In this document: one piece after another, positions 32,825 to 41,290 of the stretch
Layout of the letters: every line of letters starts with the position of its first letter
Position numbering within the stretch: the first letter of the stretch is position 1
NCBI GenBank assembly: GCA_017415165.1
Contig: JAFQIY010000041.1
Span: forward strand, 226,051-290,050
Direction: 5' to 3'
DNA length: 64,000 nucleotides
Source of the DNA: Oscillospiraceae bacterium
GTDB lineage: Bacteria > Bacillota > Clostridia > Oscillospirales > Ruminococcaceae
The notes under the pieces: generated by a model
Database searches by the model: none
What the model was told of the DNA's origin: nothing
The model's input: the letters and a program-made list of their open reading frames with translations, nothing else
Position numbers and translations under genes: made by a program

Positions 32825-33762
32825 ATAACAGGAAAATAGAACAGCTTTACAAATCTCACGCGGAGAACACTGCGCCTGATATGGACGCTCTCTGGGAGAG
32901 AATTGAAAGCAATCTCGAAGAAAAAACAGACGAGGCAGTAACCTCAAAACCAATTCGCAGAAACATTTCATTCACTAAGAAAACAGCCCTCGCAGCAGCT
33001 TGTGTTGCGGCACTTATCATCATTCCCGCTGCTATGAGAAATATGGATATCTCCAACAGCGAAATGGCTGCCGAAGGTGCAGCGCCGATGGCTGAGCAGA
33101 CAATGACAGAAGCACCTGCAATGGATGGTGCAGCAGACTTTGCACCTGAGGAAAATTATTTTGACAACAGCTTCGAACAGAATGATGCAATAGCAGATGA
33201 GGAACTTGTTGAAGCACCTGCCGAAGAAGATACAGACGCAGGCACGGGACAGCAAGCTATCCGTTATGAGGATTTACAGCTCGGTTATGCAAATGCACCG
33301 CCCACCCCTTACGGTGCAGCAACAGGCGACGATTTCTTCGTTGAGGAAAATGTGCTTATCGAAACGGATATAATAGTCAACGCTTATATCGACCGTGTAT
33401 ACGGCGGAGGTGACGGTGAAATCTGCTACGAAATTACCGCTGACAACGTGGAAACAGGCGAAACGGAAAGCATTTACCTCACAAGCCGCACCCCTTATGT
33501 AATGCTTGAAAACCGTTGCTATGTTCTTCCTCTGAAAGCAGACGAAACAGGCTACAGCCTTGTTTTTGAGAACGCACCGCAGATTGAGTGCACCCTCGAC
33601 GGCGGCTACATCTTCCACAACGGCTGGGAAAGCCTTGATGAAAATGCACTCGATGTTATTTATCCTCAGAGCAACGTTGACGATTTCTTCTATGACAGAA
33701 TGAAATTTTCCTATGGTACTCTCGACAACCTTATCGAAAAGTGGCACGATATTAAAGACTAA
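32821..33762 (+). CDS. Probable membrane anti-sigma factor
   Basis: 313 aa. A cytoplasmic N-terminal part of about 55 residues (NRKIEQLYKSHAEN, LWERIESNLEE) suits sigma binding; one transmembrane helix (about 58-76, TALAAACVAALIIIPAAM); then an outside region that is acidic and Ala/Glu-rich (about 80-150) and a folded C-terminal domain (about 175-313, with YIDRVYGGGDGEICYEI and SLVFENAPQIECTLDGGY). No zinc-binding HxxxCxxC anti-sigma motif is present. Role inferred from translational coupling with the ECF sigma gene and topology. Confidence 0.82.
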   Translation: MNNRKIEQLYKSHAENTAPDMDALWERIESNLEEKTDEAVTSKPIRRNISFTKKTALAAACVAALIIIPAAMRNMDISNSEMAAEGAAPMAEQTMTEAPAMDGAADFAPEENYFDNSFEQNDAIADEELVEAPAEEDTDAGTGQQAIRYEDLQLGYANAPPTPYGAATGDDFFVEENVLIETDIIVNAYIDRVYGGGDGEICYEITADNVETGETESIYLTSRTPYVMLENRCYVLPLKADETGYSLVFENAPQIECTLDGGYIFHNGWESLDENALDVIYPQSNVDDFFYDRMKFSYGTLDNLIEKWHDIKD

Positions 33763-33777
33763 AGAAAAGGTGATACT

Positions 33778-35055
33778 ATGAAAAAAGTTCTTGCAATGCT
33801 TTTGAGCACGTCAATGCTGACAGGCTGCGGCTTGTTCACAGGTAAAATTCCAGAGGAAAAGCTTGAAACAATCGAAAGTGAGGTAAATACGCAGATGGAA
33901 ATTCCCGAAGTGACCGAGTTTACCCCGATTGAAGCAGTGTACACATCCGAAGAAATCTCAGGCAACTTCAATGCCGCATTCATCAAGGAAGCATTGAAAA
34001 ACGAGGACAACGTCATAGTATCGCCCCTCAGCGCAAAAATGGTTGTCAATATCGCTGCAATGGGAGCAGACGAAAACTCCGTTACACAGCAGGAATTGCT
34101 CAGCCTTTTCGGCTACGGAAGCGTAAATGAAATGAAGGACGAAAGCAAGAACCTTATGGATAAACTCAACCGTGAGAATGGCACTCTTACCACAAATAAT
34201 TCATACTGGAAGTCAGATAAGCTTGCCGAAATCAATAAGGATTACGCCGAACAGCTTGAATCCATGTTCAGAGCCGAAAGCTACAACGCTGACCTCACTT
34301 CCGCAGATTTTGTCAATGACATTAACAGCTGGGTTGACAAAAACACTAACGGCTTAATTCCGAAGCTTCTCAGCGAACCGCTTGACAGTGAAGCACGTCT
34401 TGTACTTGTCAATACCCTTTATTTTAACAACAAGTGGATGTACAAGTTTAAAAGCTACGCAACCCGTGACAATGAATTCTACGGCAATAATGGTATAGAA
34501 ACCGTCCCTACAATGCACCAGTATGAAATTTACCTCGATTACGGTGAGGGAAGCAAGCTTAAATCCGTGACGATGCCTTATACAGACGGCTCGGTAATGA
34601 ACATCTACCTCCCGAAGGACGAGGACGCAAATATTGCCGACATCATCTTGGAAATGAGCCTTGATAAGCTTACCGAGGAGCTTGTAACAAAGCGTACCGA
34701 GAAAATGGTCAATATCGCAATGCCGAAGTTTGAGTGTGACTACAGCGGCTCGCTGAAAGAAATGCTTCAGCTTTTGGGTGTAAACAAAGCCTTTGACCCA
34801 TTGGGTGCAGAGTTCAACGCAACCGCCGAGGGCGAACAGCTTTACATATCCAAAATCATTCAGGCGGCAAAAATCAGATGTGACGAAGAGGGAACAGAAG
34901 CCGCCGCCGTAACAATGGCAGAAGATGGCGTAGGTGCAATGCTTGTAGAAGAACCGCCCATAGAATTTATCGTAGACCGCCCCTTTATGTACGAAATCAA
35001 ATCCCCATCAGGCGAAACCCTGTTTATGGGAGTAATACAGAACTTCAACGATTGA
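33778..35055 (+). CDS. Serpin-family lipoprotein
   Basis: 425 aa; lipobox LTGC with C17, so anchored on the outside of the membrane. Serpin landmarks: NTLYFNNKWMYKF, IYLPKDEDA, the hinge EEGTEAAAVTMA and the C-terminal FIVDRPFMYEI-GETLFMGVI. The small-residue hinge predicts an inhibitory serpin able to insert its loop. The reactive bond falls within EDGVGAMLVEEPP; counting from the hinge or from the C-terminus gives different P1 residues because the loop is longer than in antitrypsin. Serpins are known from related gut bacteria as inhibitors of host and microbial serine proteases. Third gene of the ECF sigma operon, 15 bases after the anti-sigma gene. Confidence 0.95.
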   Translation: MKKVLAMLLSTSMLTGCGLFTGKIPEEKLETIESEVNTQMEIPEVTEFTPIEAVYTSEEISGNFNAAFIKEALKNEDNVIVSPLSAKMVVNIAAMGADENSVTQQELLSLFGYGSVNEMKDESKNLMDKLNRENGTLTTNNSYWKSDKLAEINKDYAEQLESMFRAESYNADLTSADFVNDINSWVDKNTNGLIPKLLSEPLDSEARLVLVNTLYFNNKWMYKFKSYATRDNEFYGNNGIETVPTMHQYEIYLDYGEGSKLKSVTMPYTDGSVMNIYLPKDEDANIADIILEMSLDKLTEELVTKRTEKMVNIAMPKFECDYSGSLKEMLQLLGVNKAFDPLGAEFNATAEGEQLYISKIIQAAKIRCDEEGTEAAAVTMAEDGVGAMLVEEPPIEFIVDRPFMYEIKSPSGETLFMGVIQNFND

Positions 35056-35071
35056 CGAAAGGATTGATATT

Positions 35072-36847
35072 ATGAAAAAGACAAGAAGAATACTTAATAC
35101 AGCAATCGCTCTTACATTATGCGCAGGTATGCTTACAGCTTGCAGCAGTGCACCTAAGGAAGAAACAAATGCCGCAATGGACGGTGCGGCAGGTGATTAT
35201 TATGCAACAACAGCAGTAACTGTCGAAGTAAACTCAGCTGCCGATAATTATTACTATGAAGCAGGTGACGCAGCAGTTAATGAAGCACCTGCTGCCGAGG
35301 AAGTAGTCGAAGAAGAAGCACCCCTCTGGGATAAGCCAAGCGGTGTTCTTCAGCATGGCGAGGTAAAAGTTGAAGCCGAGGAAGTAATTGGTGCTCCGAT
35401 AGACGGCACAACAGCAGGTAAAGGTTATTTTACCTATGAAGACTATTTCAACACCGAAGAATACAACGAAATCATCGAAAGCGGTTATAAGTCCGTTGCC
35501 GCAAATCCACTCTCCACATTCTCCGTTGACGTTGATACAGCGTCCTATGCAAACGTCCGCAGAATGATTGAGTACGGCGAATATATCAATCCCGACGCAG
35601 TCCGTATCGAAGAATTCATCAACTATTTCGACTACGATTACTCCGAGCCAACAACCAACGACCCGTTCTCAGTAAACGTGGAAATGTCCGATTGCCCGTG
35701 GAACAGAGAAACCAAGCTTATGCTTGTAGGCTTAAAAGCAGAGGATATCAAGAAGTCCGAGCGCGAGCCACTCAACCTTGTTTTCCTTATCGACGTCAGC
35801 GGCTCAATGTTCTCCGAGGATAAGCTTCCTCTCGTGCAGAAGGCTTTCACAATGCTTACTGAAACCCTCACAGAAGACGACAGAATTTCCATCGTAACCT
35901 ACGCAGGCGATGAAAAGGTTGTCCTCAAGGGTACAAGCGGTGAGGACAAGGATAAGATTATTGACGCAATCAACAGCCTCGAAGCAGGCGGCTCAACCTA
36001 CGGCGAAGCAGGTATCAACCGTGCTTATGACCTTGCTGAAAAATACTTCATCGACGGCGGCAACAACCGTGTTATCCTCGCAACAGACGGCGACCTCAAC
36101 GTTGGTCTTTCCTCCGAGGAAGAACTTACCGAGCTTATCGAGGAAAAGCGTGAGTCAGGCGTGTTCCTCTCCGTACTCGGTTTCGGTACAGGCAACGTAA
36201 AGGACGACCGTATGGAAGCACTTGCTGACCACGGCAACGGCAACTACTCCTACATCGACAGCGAAATGGAAGCAAAGAAGGTTCTCGTTGAAGAAATGGC
36301 AGGAACACTCTACACCGTTGCAAAGGACGTGAAAATTCAGGTTGAGTTCAACCCTGTAAACGTAAGCGGCTACCGCCTTATAGGTTACGAAAACAGAGCA
36401 CTTGCAGACAAGGATTTCCACGACGATACCAAGGATGCAGGCGAAATCGGAGCAGGTCATACAGTTACAGCACTCTACGAAATCGTGCTCAACGAAAACG
36501 GTACATCAATCCCCGAAGCTGAACTGAAATATCAGCAGAACACTACAACAGGCAATAAAAACGAGCTTCTCACAGTGTCCCTCCGCTACAAGCAGCCTGA
36601 CGAGGACGAAAGCAAGCTTCTTGCTGTACCTGTTACAGACGAGGTCTACACAAAGAAAATGCCTGAAAACCTGACCTTTGCCGCAGCCGTAGCAGAGTTC
36701 GGAATGGTACTCAGAAACAGCGAATTCAGAGGAACTGCAAGCTGTGAGCAAATCCTCGAACTTCTCGAAGATTACGACTACAGAAGCGACGATTACAAAA
36801 CTGAATTTGTATACCTCGTAAGAACAATGGATAAGCGTGGTTATTAA
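35072..36847 (+). CDS. VWA-domain lipoprotein (YfbK-like)
   Basis: 591 aa, lipobox LTAC with C24. After an acidic spacer with short repeats, the YfbK architecture is seen: the N-terminal VWA-associated region (STFSVDVDTASYANVRRMI, EEFINYFDYDY), the von Willebrand A domain with MIDAS motif D241-V-S-G-S245 and ATDGDLNVG, and the C-terminal DUF3520-type region (MPENLTFAAAVAEFGMVLR). Binds a divalent cation and probably a surface partner. Last gene of the ECF operon, 16 bases after the serpin gene; terminator follows. Confidence 0.94.
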   Translation: MKKTRRILNTAIALTLCAGMLTACSSAPKEETNAAMDGAAGDYYATTAVTVEVNSAADNYYYEAGDAAVNEAPAAEEVVEEEAPLWDKPSGVLQHGEVKVEAEEVIGAPIDGTTAGKGYFTYEDYFNTEEYNEIIESGYKSVAANPLSTFSVDVDTASYANVRRMIEYGEYINPDAVRIEEFINYFDYDYSEPTTNDPFSVNVEMSDCPWNRETKLMLVGLKAEDIKKSEREPLNLVFLIDVSGSMFSEDKLPLVQKAFTMLTETLTEDDRISIVTYAGDEKVVLKGTSGEDKDKIIDAINSLEAGGSTYGEAGINRAYDLAEKYFIDGGNNRVILATDGDLNVGLSSEEELTELIEEKRESGVFLSVLGFGTGNVKDDRMEALADHGNGNYSYIDSEMEAKKVLVEEMAGTLYTVAKDVKIQVEFNPVNVSGYRLIGYENRALADKDFHDDTKDAGEIGAGHTVTALYEIVLNENGTSIPEAELKYQQNTTTGNKNELLTVSLRYKQPDEDESKLLAVPVTDEVYTKKMPENLTFAAAVAEFGMVLRNSEFRGTASCEQILELLEDYDYRSDDYKTEFVYLVRTMDKRGY

Positions 36848-36850
36848 TAG

Positions 36851-36884
36851 AAAAAAGGGTTCGTAAAGAACCCTTTTTTATTTT
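36851..36884 (+). terminator. Terminator of the ECF sigma-serpin-VWA operon
   Basis: AAAAAAGGGTTC and GAACCCTTTTTT (36851-36879) around GTAAA, then ATTTT. Confidence 0.93.
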
Positions 36885-37096
36885 GTCTTGTGCAAATTAT
36901 AAAGCTGTGCAAGCCTGTTCCACGTCCTGTAATTAACATCACCCGTCTGTTCTTCGCCTGAAATTTCCTGCAAACACCTTACAGCGTCGGCGATTTTCTC
37001 ACCGTAAATCCCGTCCATATCAAGCTGAGGAAGGTTCGCATAAGTTCGTTTTCCATTTCAAGTAATTCTTCTTCGTGTTGTTTTATACGTTTGCAT
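36878..37096 (-). pseudogene. Broken copy of the peptidoglycan-binding protein C-terminus
   Basis: Minus strand, from an ATG at 37096: twelve codons (MQTYKTTRRRIT), an in-frame TGA at 37060-37058, then a continuous reading TYANLPQLDMDGIYGEK... to ...TWNRLAQLYNLHKTK and TAA at 36878. The second part matches residues about 118-171 of the protein at 29489-30010, with roughly 85 percent identical nucleotides by eye, and similarity stops at the stop codon. The first twelve codons have no match there. A 17-bp inverted repeat covers its SD. This fills most of the 350-base gap after the VWA gene. Confidence 0.75.
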
Positions 37097-37099
37097 AGC

Positions 37100-37147
37100 A
37101 ACGCCCTCCTTTGGTATTTTTATTATACCAAAGGAGGGCGTTTTTTT
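37100..37147 (+). terminator. 17-bp perfect inverted repeat with T run
   Basis: AACGCCCTCCTTTGGTA (37100-37116) and its exact complement (37126-37142) around TTTTTATTA, then T5. On the plus strand it is a very strong terminator; on the minus strand the 3' arm contains AAAGGAGGG, the SD of the broken gene at 37096, which it would sequester. Confidence 0.85.
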
Positions 37148-37203
37148 GTCCGTTTTTACTGGACTTGTGCTTTTTTTTTGCGTGGATTTTATTTGTGCTG
37201 ACA

Positions 37204-37899
37204 TTATTGATTTTTCCAAGCTTGTATTAATTCAAAGCTATCAAAGCAATTGTCCCTGTCCCATTTTCCGAAGCATTTATCGTGAAGGTCGCCACAAGTC
37301 GGAACATGAATGTTAAGGCTGTCAAAAACTTTCCATATATCCCGTATCAACGGCATACGGTCGCCATCAAAATATTCATCTGCTATTGAGTATTTTATTG
37401 AAAACGTATCCTGAATAACACGAAGCAGATTTATATCGGTACACATATATAAGTCGTAATATTTTCTGTAAATTCCCTCCGAATATTGATTTTTATCGGG
37501 ACGGGTATAGCGGTAATGATTTTTTACATATTCGCAATCCTTGAAATTCAGACAGAACCAATCCTCTGCACCGTATTCCCCAAAAAGCCAGCGGCTTTTT
37601 CCACAGCTTTCACAAGGATAGAAATTCTTTTTCCCTTGATATGGCATAATTATCGGCTGAAGAATATCGACAGGGTCATAAAAATTCTTGTTATCCCAAT
37701 CTGTTATGTCTGAACAAATTCTGCCCTTACTGCCATTCGGAGTTACAACATAATCAATTATGGTAAGGTCGGACATAAACATCAGCATTTCGTCCCACTC
37801 ACTGAAATCATATCCATAATAATTGATTAATTTTACTATGCACTTTAATCCATAGCAGAACATACCTTTTAAATTAAGCGCTTCAAAGGACTTTGGCAT
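37204..37899 (-). CDS. Hypothetical protein with zinc-ribbon-like cysteines
   Basis: 231 aa, aromatic-rich, no signal or membrane segment, family not recognised. A mid-protein CESCGKSRW followed by DWFCLNFKDCEYV gives four cysteines that could bind zinc. GGAGG lies five bases before the ATG at 37899; this GGAGG overlaps an earlier ATG at 37911 which is therefore unlikely to be the start. Base composition is lower in GC than the neighbours, which may point to later acquisition. Its neighbour on the 5' side is the coaD cluster, on the same strand but running into it without operon spacing evidence. Confidence 0.78.
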   Translation of the reverse strand: MPKSFEALNLKGMFCYGLKCIVKLINYYGYDFSEWDEMLMFMSDLTIIDYVVTPNGSKGRICSDITDWDNKNFYDPVDILQPIIMPYQGKKNFYPCESCGKSRWLFGEYGAEDWFCLNFKDCEYVKNHYRYTRPDKNQYSEGIYRKYYDLYMCTDINLLRVIQDTFSIKYSIADEYFDGDRMPLIRDIWKVFDSLNIHVPTCGDLHDKCFGKWDRDNCFDSFELIQAWKNQ

Positions 37900-37957
37900 T
37901 GCATCCTCCATATATTAAACAGCTGTTTCTGACATACACGTCAAAAACAGCTTAATT

Positions 37958-38443
37958 TTACTTATTTGGTTTCTGAGGCTGAGCATTGCTTGGAATTGAC
38001 TTTACAGCCTGTCTTGTCTTTCTTATATCGGCAAGGTTAGCCTGCAAACATTCCTCTGCTTGAACAAGAACATCGTCGATATATTTGTTTGCGGCATTCT
38101 TGATTTCCTTGGACTTAGCCTGTGCCTGATTAATCATTTCAACGGCTCTTGCCTTTGCTGCCTTTGTGATTTCATCGTTTGAAACGATAACCTTTGCTCT
38201 GTCCTCTGCACGGCGGACAATGCTGTCTGCTTCCTTATTAGCGTCGTTGATAATTGACTGTCTGTCGCGTACAATCAGCTTAGCCTGCTTGATTTCCTGC
38301 GGAAGATTAAGGCGGATTTCATTTATGTAATCACGCATCTGGTCGCAGTCGATGATGGATTTCTTCACTGAAAACGGAACAGAAGAAGCGTTGTCGAGCA
38401 TATCGTCCATCATATCAAGAATATCGTCAATAATTGTAACCAT
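37958..38443 (-). CDS. Coiled-coil protein resembling ATPase stalk subunits
   Basis: 161 aa, highly charged and helical, no membrane segment. Repeated A-x3-A/R heptads (ANKEADSIVRRAEDRAKVIV, then AKARAVEMINQAQAKSKEI) resemble V-/F-type ATP synthase stalk subunits and DivIVA tails. This gene is regularly found beside coaD and rsmD in clostridia and annotated loosely as an ATPase; it has no Walker motif, so that name is misleading. GGAAAGGA precedes the ATG. Ends the rsmD-coaD operon. Confidence 0.85.
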   Translation of the reverse strand: MVTIIDDILDMMDDMLDNASSVPFSVKKSIIDCDQMRDYINEIRLNLPQEIKQAKLIVRDRQSIINDANKEADSIVRRAEDRAKVIVSNDEITKAAKARAVEMINQAQAKSKEIKNAANKYIDDVLVQAEECLQANLADIRKTRQAVKSIPSNAQPQKPNK

Positions 38444-38468
38444 ATTTTCAAATCCTTTCCTGAATCAT

Positions 38469-38972
38469 TTATTTTATTTCCTCAGGCTCTTTCCAGAGTC
38501 TTGCTTTGATATCCTCAAGAATACACTCAGGCACAAAATGGGTAATGTCACCGCCGAATGAAGCAATCTGCTTCACGACGCTTGATGACAGGTACATATT
38601 CTCTGCGCTTGTTGTCAGGAACACGGTTTCTGCGCCGTCGTAGAGAATTTTATTAGCCAGTGCCATCTGGAATTCATATTCAAAGTCAGAAACCGCACGC
38701 AGACCCTTGATGATTGCGCACGCACCGACTTTTTTTACATAATCAGCCAGCAGACCGTCGTTGATATCAATAACGACATTGTCGAGGTCAGCTGTAACCT
38801 TTTCAATCAGCTTCACACGCTCAACGGCTGTAAAGCTTGGATTTTTCATTGCATTTACAGAAACGAGCACGATTACCTTATCAAACAGCTTTGAGGCTCT
38901 CTGAATGATATCCCTATGACCTAATGTTACGGGGTCAAAGCTTCCGGGACAGACTGCTATTCTTTTACTCAT
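38469..38972 (-). CDS. coaD: Phosphopantetheine adenylyltransferase
   Basis: 168-aa penultimate enzyme of CoA synthesis. Nucleotidyltransferase motif T16-L-G-H19 in GSFDPVTLGHRDI, and ENMYLSSSVVKQIA for the ISSTxIR region. The ATG at 38972 overlaps the end of rsmD by eight bases, with GAGGAAG as SD; a longer frame upstream lies wholly inside rsmD and is rejected. Confidence 0.97.
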   Translation of the reverse strand: MSKRIAVCPGSFDPVTLGHRDIIQRASKLFDKVIVLVSVNAMKNPSFTAVERVKLIEKVTADLDNVVIDINDGLLADYVKKVGACAIIKGLRAVSDFEYEFQMALANKILYDGAETVFLTTSAENMYLSSSVVKQIASFGGDITHFVPECILEDIKARLWKEPEEIK

Positions 38973-39522
38973 CTTCCTCGTCCCCATTTCCTGAGCGGTA
39001 CACTGTAACTTCGATTTTACCGTACTTATAGACCTTGTGCTTTTTAAGGTTTCCGTATTCTTCCGGAAGCACAAGTCCCTTTTCGTGCTCACAAACAACA
39101 ATGCCCCTGTCAGACATCTTTGAAGCCAGCAACGGCATTGAAGCCTCAATTATCCCCTTCTCATACGGAGGGTCAAGGAATGCTATATCAAATGTATCAA
39201 CGCTCATTTTCAGAAAATTTGCGCTTTCTATGTTGGAAATTCTTGACTGTTTCTGGAAGCCTGCTGCGGCAACATTTTCCTTGACCACTTCGATTGAAGT
39301 ACGGCTGTTGTCCACAAATACACAGGACTTTGCGCCTCTTGAAAGAGCCTCTATACCCATCTGTCCCGAGCCTGCAAACAGGTCGAGAATTACTGAGCCT
39401 TCTATATCAAACTGAATAATGGAAAAAATAGCCTCTTTAACCTTATCGGTAGTAGGGCGTACATCGTTGCCCTCAAGTGTTCTTAATTTTCTGCCTCTTG
39501 CGGTACCTGTAATAACTCGCAT
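38965..39522 (-). CDS. rsmD: 16S rRNA (guanine(966)-N2)-methyltransferase
   Basis: 185 aa. Methylates G966 of 16S rRNA. Signatures: RVITGTARGRKL at the N-terminus, VILDLFAGSGQMGIEALSRG for SAM binding, FLDPPYEKG (catalytic NPPY-like motif). AAGGAGA lies seven bases before the ATG. First gene of a three-gene operon with coaD and the coiled-coil protein. Confidence 0.96.
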   Translation of the reverse strand: MRVITGTARGRKLRTLEGNDVRPTTDKVKEAIFSIIQFDIEGSVILDLFAGSGQMGIEALSRGAKSCVFVDNSRTSIEVVKENVAAAGFQKQSRISNIESANFLKMSVDTFDIAFLDPPYEKGIIEASMPLLASKMSDRGIVVCEHEKGLVLPEEYGNLKKHKVYKYGKIEVTVYRSGNGDEEDE

Positions 39523-39561
39523 TTAGGTTCTCCTTAACATAAAACTATTCTGTAATATATT

Positions 39562-39590
39562 ATTATACATTATTTTATCCGTTTTGTAAA
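39562..39590 (-). promoter_or_regulatory. SigA-type promoter of rsmD-coaD
   Basis: Minus strand: TTTACA (39590-39585), 17-nt spacer, TATAAT (39567-39562), 39 bases before rsmD. Confidence 0.85.
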
Positions 39591-39623
39591 CACCTACAGC
39601 AAATTTATTCTGTTAATTTTTTA

Positions 39624-39665
39624 CTAATAAGAAACAGCACTCGCGGCAAAACCACGGGTGCTGTT
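39624..39665 (-). terminator. Terminator of the 508-aa protein gene
   Basis: Minus strand: AACAGCAC and GTGCTGTT (39665-39633) with partial inner pairing, followed by TCTTATTAG. The T tract is weak. Confidence 0.65.
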
Positions 39666-39676
39666 ATGCTTATTGA

Positions 39677-41203
39677 TTAACCAATTTTATTAAGCTCGTC
39701 AAGAAGTGTCTTCTTTGTTTCGAGGTCCTTCATACCCTTAGAGAAGATGCAGTCCATACGGTAACGGATATAATCGTCATAAAGCTTTGTACCGAATACA
39801 TTTTCGTTGAGAAGCTTCTGGTAAGAAACTGCGTCCATATTGCCGGAGATTACGTAAAGGAGCTTTTCGAGAGCCTTCATCTTCTTGTCCACATCGGAAA
39901 GGTTCTTTGTACCGTTGAGTGCGTTGATTTCAACAAGAACATCACGCTTATCGGAACGGATAGAGTAGCTTTCAGACTCAATGCTGCCGAATACACGGAT
40001 AATATTCGTTTTGAGTGCAGGACCTGCAAATGGGAACATTGCAAGTGGAAGGTCAGCTTCATTAACGTCAACATAGATTGCCTTATCGCAGGCAGGTGCG
40101 ATGATAACCTTATAGATATCTGTGAACCAGTATTCATTGCCATCCTTATATGTAAGAGGATACTGGTAGCCCTTCATATCCTTGCCGAGACCGAATTCGA
40201 GGATTGGCTCACGGTCAGAAACGTAGTAAGCGTCGTGGTTTGCTGCACACTTGTCAGAAACAATCTGAGTAACCTTCGCAACATCAAACTCGCCCATATC
40301 GTTCTTGTCGGTGTCAAGGAATGTACGAACACCGTCAAATGTGCTCTTCTGGAGGTCTTCAGCAAAGCTTGAAGCACAGATATATTCCTTATTGAACTTA
40401 CTCATAACGTTAACCATTACGTCATCGTTAATGAGATTATCTGCTTCATTATAAGCGTAAGCGTCCATAATGCAGGCTTCGAGAGTGCTCTTGATATCAG
40501 CTTCTTCTTCCTCTGTAAGACCTGTAAAGCAGAAACGGTCATAAACCTGTTCCATCATTACATCGAGAGGAATTTCACCGCCGATATACTTGAAACGGTC
40601 ATTATTGAGAAGAATAGCCATCTTAGGAAGGATTTTCTGCTTTGCTGTTTCACTTGTTGTAATCTTATTGGACATAATGCCGAGACAAACGATAAACTCA
40701 GCATAATCCCTCATAACTTCCTGTTCTGTAAGGTAGTTGAAGAAATAGCCGTAAATGTAGCCTGCAAAAAATTCCTTCAGGCTGTTGAACAATTCGGCAT
40801 TCTTGCCGATTTCTTCGATATACTTTTCCTTAAAAGCAGCTACTTCACTTGAAGCAATAGTTTTCTTGCCGCCATTAAGGGCAACAAGGTGCTTTTCCTG
40901 TGCCTTGAAGAAAAGCTTGAGATATGTTTCGTACTTTGTTTCTTCAGCGTTGTTAGTCTTATCCTCATTAAATGTCCAGATAAGGAATGCTCTGTGCATA
41001 TTCTTAACGGCTTCGGAAGAAGATTCCACGAGATTTTTCACGTCAATCTCCATATTCTGTCCGAACTTTGAGTTCTTATTGAAGTCAGCAAGAATTTTTT
41101 CGATTTCTTCCTTGAATGCTGCATATGCAGGAGATTTCTCCATAAAAATTACAGTATCAAGTATTTCGGGACCTGCAACAGTCAGATCAAAAATGACGCT
41201 CAT
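39677..41203 (-). CDS. Large hypothetical protein
   Basis: 508 aa, not recognised. Acidic, helical in the first 330 residues with several Leu/Phe-rich helices (FNSLKEFFAGYIYGYFFNYL could be a buried helix rather than a membrane span), mixed alpha-beta after that (APACDKAIYVDVNEADLPLAMFPF). No signal peptide, no obvious nucleotide-binding motif. Codon choice follows the strongly biased pattern of well-expressed genes such as adhE. GGAG precedes the ATG. It follows pyrE after 87 bases and may be read from its promoter; no pyrimidine role is implied. Confidence 0.8.
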   Translation of the reverse strand: MSVIFDLTVAGPEILDTVIFMEKSPAYAAFKEEIEKILADFNKNSKFGQNMEIDVKNLVESSSEAVKNMHRAFLIWTFNEDKTNNAEETKYETYLKLFFKAQEKHLVALNGGKKTIASSEVAAFKEKYIEEIGKNAELFNSLKEFFAGYIYGYFFNYLTEQEVMRDYAEFIVCLGIMSNKITTSETAKQKILPKMAILLNNDRFKYIGGEIPLDVMMEQVYDRFCFTGLTEEEEADIKSTLEACIMDAYAYNEADNLINDDVMVNVMSKFNKEYICASSFAEDLQKSTFDGVRTFLDTDKNDMGEFDVAKVTQIVSDKCAANHDAYYVSDREPILEFGLGKDMKGYQYPLTYKDGNEYWFTDIYKVIIAPACDKAIYVDVNEADLPLAMFPFAGPALKTNIIRVFGSIESESYSIRSDKRDVLVEINALNGTKNLSDVDKKMKALEKLLYVISGNMDAVSYQKLLNENVFGTKLYDDYIRYRMDCIFSKGMKDLETKKTLLDELNKIG

Positions 41204-41290
41204 TGTATGCTCCGTTTCTCAGCGGCGTGAAATGTTTTATTTTGGACGCCCAATCCCGTCTGCCGCTGTAAACGGGATTTTTATTACTGA

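Noticed and set aside
36878-37096. Selenocysteine gene with in-frame TGA
   Set aside because: The sequence after TGA is a partial copy of a normal gene, and no selenocysteine element follows; a pseudogene explains it.
38973-39149. Longer N-terminus for CoaD
   Set aside because: The extra 59 codons lie inside rsmD in another frame and the motif-bearing protein starts normally at 38972 with an SD.
41204-41290. Terminator between pyrE and the 508-aa protein
   Set aside because: AATCCCGT/ACGGGATT forms a stem, but on the transcribed minus strand no T run follows it; the T run is on the plus strand where no gene ends.
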